A DNA stretch of 6,365 bases from Akkermansia muciniphila (GTDB lineage: Bacteria; Pseudomonadota; Gammaproteobacteria; Burkholderiales; Burkholderiaceae_C): the NCBI GenBank assembly GCA_943327015.2, contig CALPVM020000147.1:1-6365 (forward strand), written 5' to 3'. The translations under genes were made by a program, and so were the position numbers. The notes beneath the pieces are model-generated. The model saw only the letters and a program-made list of their open reading frames with translations, had not been told where the DNA came from and did no database searches. Position 1 is the stretch's first letter. Every line of letters starts with the position of its first letter. This document shows positions 5,863 to 6,365 of this stretch, piece after piece.

Positions 5863-6365
5863 ATGAATGCCCCTGTCCACCGCGATTTGTTCGCATCTTT
5901 CAGCGCCTTGTCTGGCGACCCCATCCACACCTTTTCTCTGGACGACAAATACCGGCTCGACTACGGTCAGGCGTTCATGAGTGGCGTGCAAGCCTTGGTC
6001 AAACTGCCAATGTTGCAGCATCTGCGCGACCATGCAGTTGGCAAACACACCGCTGGCTTTGTCAGCGGCTACCGTGGCTCACCACTAGGTGGATACGACC
6101 AAGCACTGCACAAGGCAGAAAAGCACCTTAAAGCACACCATATTGTTTTTCAGCCGGGCGTGAATGAAGAGCTTGCCGCCACGGCGCTTTGGGGCACACA
6201 ACAACTGGGCTTTGCGCCACCCGGCACGCATAAATACGATGGCGTGTTTGGCATTTGGTACGGTAAAGGCCCGGGGGTAGACCGTTGCGCTGATGTGTTT
6301 AAACACGCCAATATGGCCGGCACCACGCCTTGGGGTGGCGTGATAGCAGTAGCCGGGGATGACCA
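5863..6365 (+). CDS. Indolepyruvate:ferredoxin oxidoreductase, N-terminal part (3' partial)
   Basis: The first 167 residues of a gene that runs past the window end. The start ATG at 5863 follows a strong Shine-Dalgarno (GAGGAG at 5847-5852) by 10 bases. Visible family landmarks are FSLDDKYRLDYGQAF (24-38), TAGFVSGYRGSPLGGYDQAL (63-82), VFQPGVNEELAATALWGTQQ (95-114), and GIWYGKGPGVDRCADVFKHA (130-149). These match the thiamine-diphosphate pyrimidine-side domain of 2-oxoacid:ferredoxin oxidoreductases of the indolepyruvate type. In Proteobacteria this family is commonly one long fused chain of over 1100 residues. It converts aryl-pyruvates, or related 2-oxo acids, with CoA to acyl-CoA, CO2 and reduced ferredoxin in the cytoplasm, a step in aromatic amino acid breakdown. 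True substrate range is often untested. The visible part is intact; whether the gene is fused or full length cannot be seen here. Confidence 0.5.
   Translation, partial: MNAPVHRDLFASFSALSGDPIHTFSLDDKYRLDYGQAFMSGVQALVKLPMLQHLRDHAVGKHTAGFVSGYRGSPLGGYDQALHKAEKHLKAHHIVFQPGVNEELAATALWGTQQLGFAPPGTHKYDGVFGIWYGKGPGVDRCADVFKHANMAGTTPWGGVIAVAGDD

Noticed and set aside
5820..6131. 103-residue plus-strand frame overlapping the oxidoreductase start
   Set aside because: It is the wrong frame: the frame from 5863 gives an uninterrupted match to the oxidoreductase family with a strong ribosome site.

Overview
The window looks like a housekeeping stretch of a betaproteobacterial chromosome, probably order Burkholderiales. 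The evidence is gene content: a YhdP-type tail followed by a Nit-family amidohydrolase, an MltA lipoprotein, a CheV, a spinster-type MFS carrier and a long-form indolepyruvate:ferredoxin oxidoreductase. Base composition is moderate and even across the genes. I cannot name a genus from sequence alone. There are no rRNA or tRNA genes, insertion sequences, CRISPR arrays or clear signs of recent transfer.

Layout. (1) 1-1326, plus strand: the last 169 residues of a YhdP/AsmA-like envelope protein, joined by an ATGA stop/start overlap to a complete Nit-type carbon-nitrogen hydrolase. (2) 1347-1529, minus strand: a probable 60-residue single-span membrane protein, easily missed. It converges on the hydrolase, and its start codon overlaps that of mltA in the 4-base palindrome CATG. 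(3) 1528-2679, plus: MltA lytic transglycosylase with a lipoprotein signal. (4) 2743-4223, plus: cheV, joined by another ATGA overlap to a small, possibly Tat-exported DinB/DUF1569-like protein. (5) 4307-5677, plus: a 12-helix MFS transporter preceded by an unusual leader, followed by a strong 12-bp stem-loop. (6) 5863-6365, plus: the first 167 residues of an indolepyruvate:ferredoxin oxidoreductase that runs off the window.

How the genes fit together. The left half concerns the cell envelope and metabolite repair (YhdP, Nit, MltA). cheV is a chemotaxis adaptor with no other chemotaxis gene in view. The MFS carrier and the oxidoreductase are neighbours and could share a substrate theme (aromatic or other 2-oxo acids), but they are separated by a stem-loop and a 146-base leader, so they need not be co-transcribed.

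The points most worth a second look are two. First, the ribosome-binding site and start codon of the MFS gene are perfectly complementary to two upstream segments, one of them inside the end of the preceding gene. This suggests translational gating or coupling. Second, the divergent start-on-start arrangement of the small membrane protein and mltA. No wholly new multi-gene system is evident.
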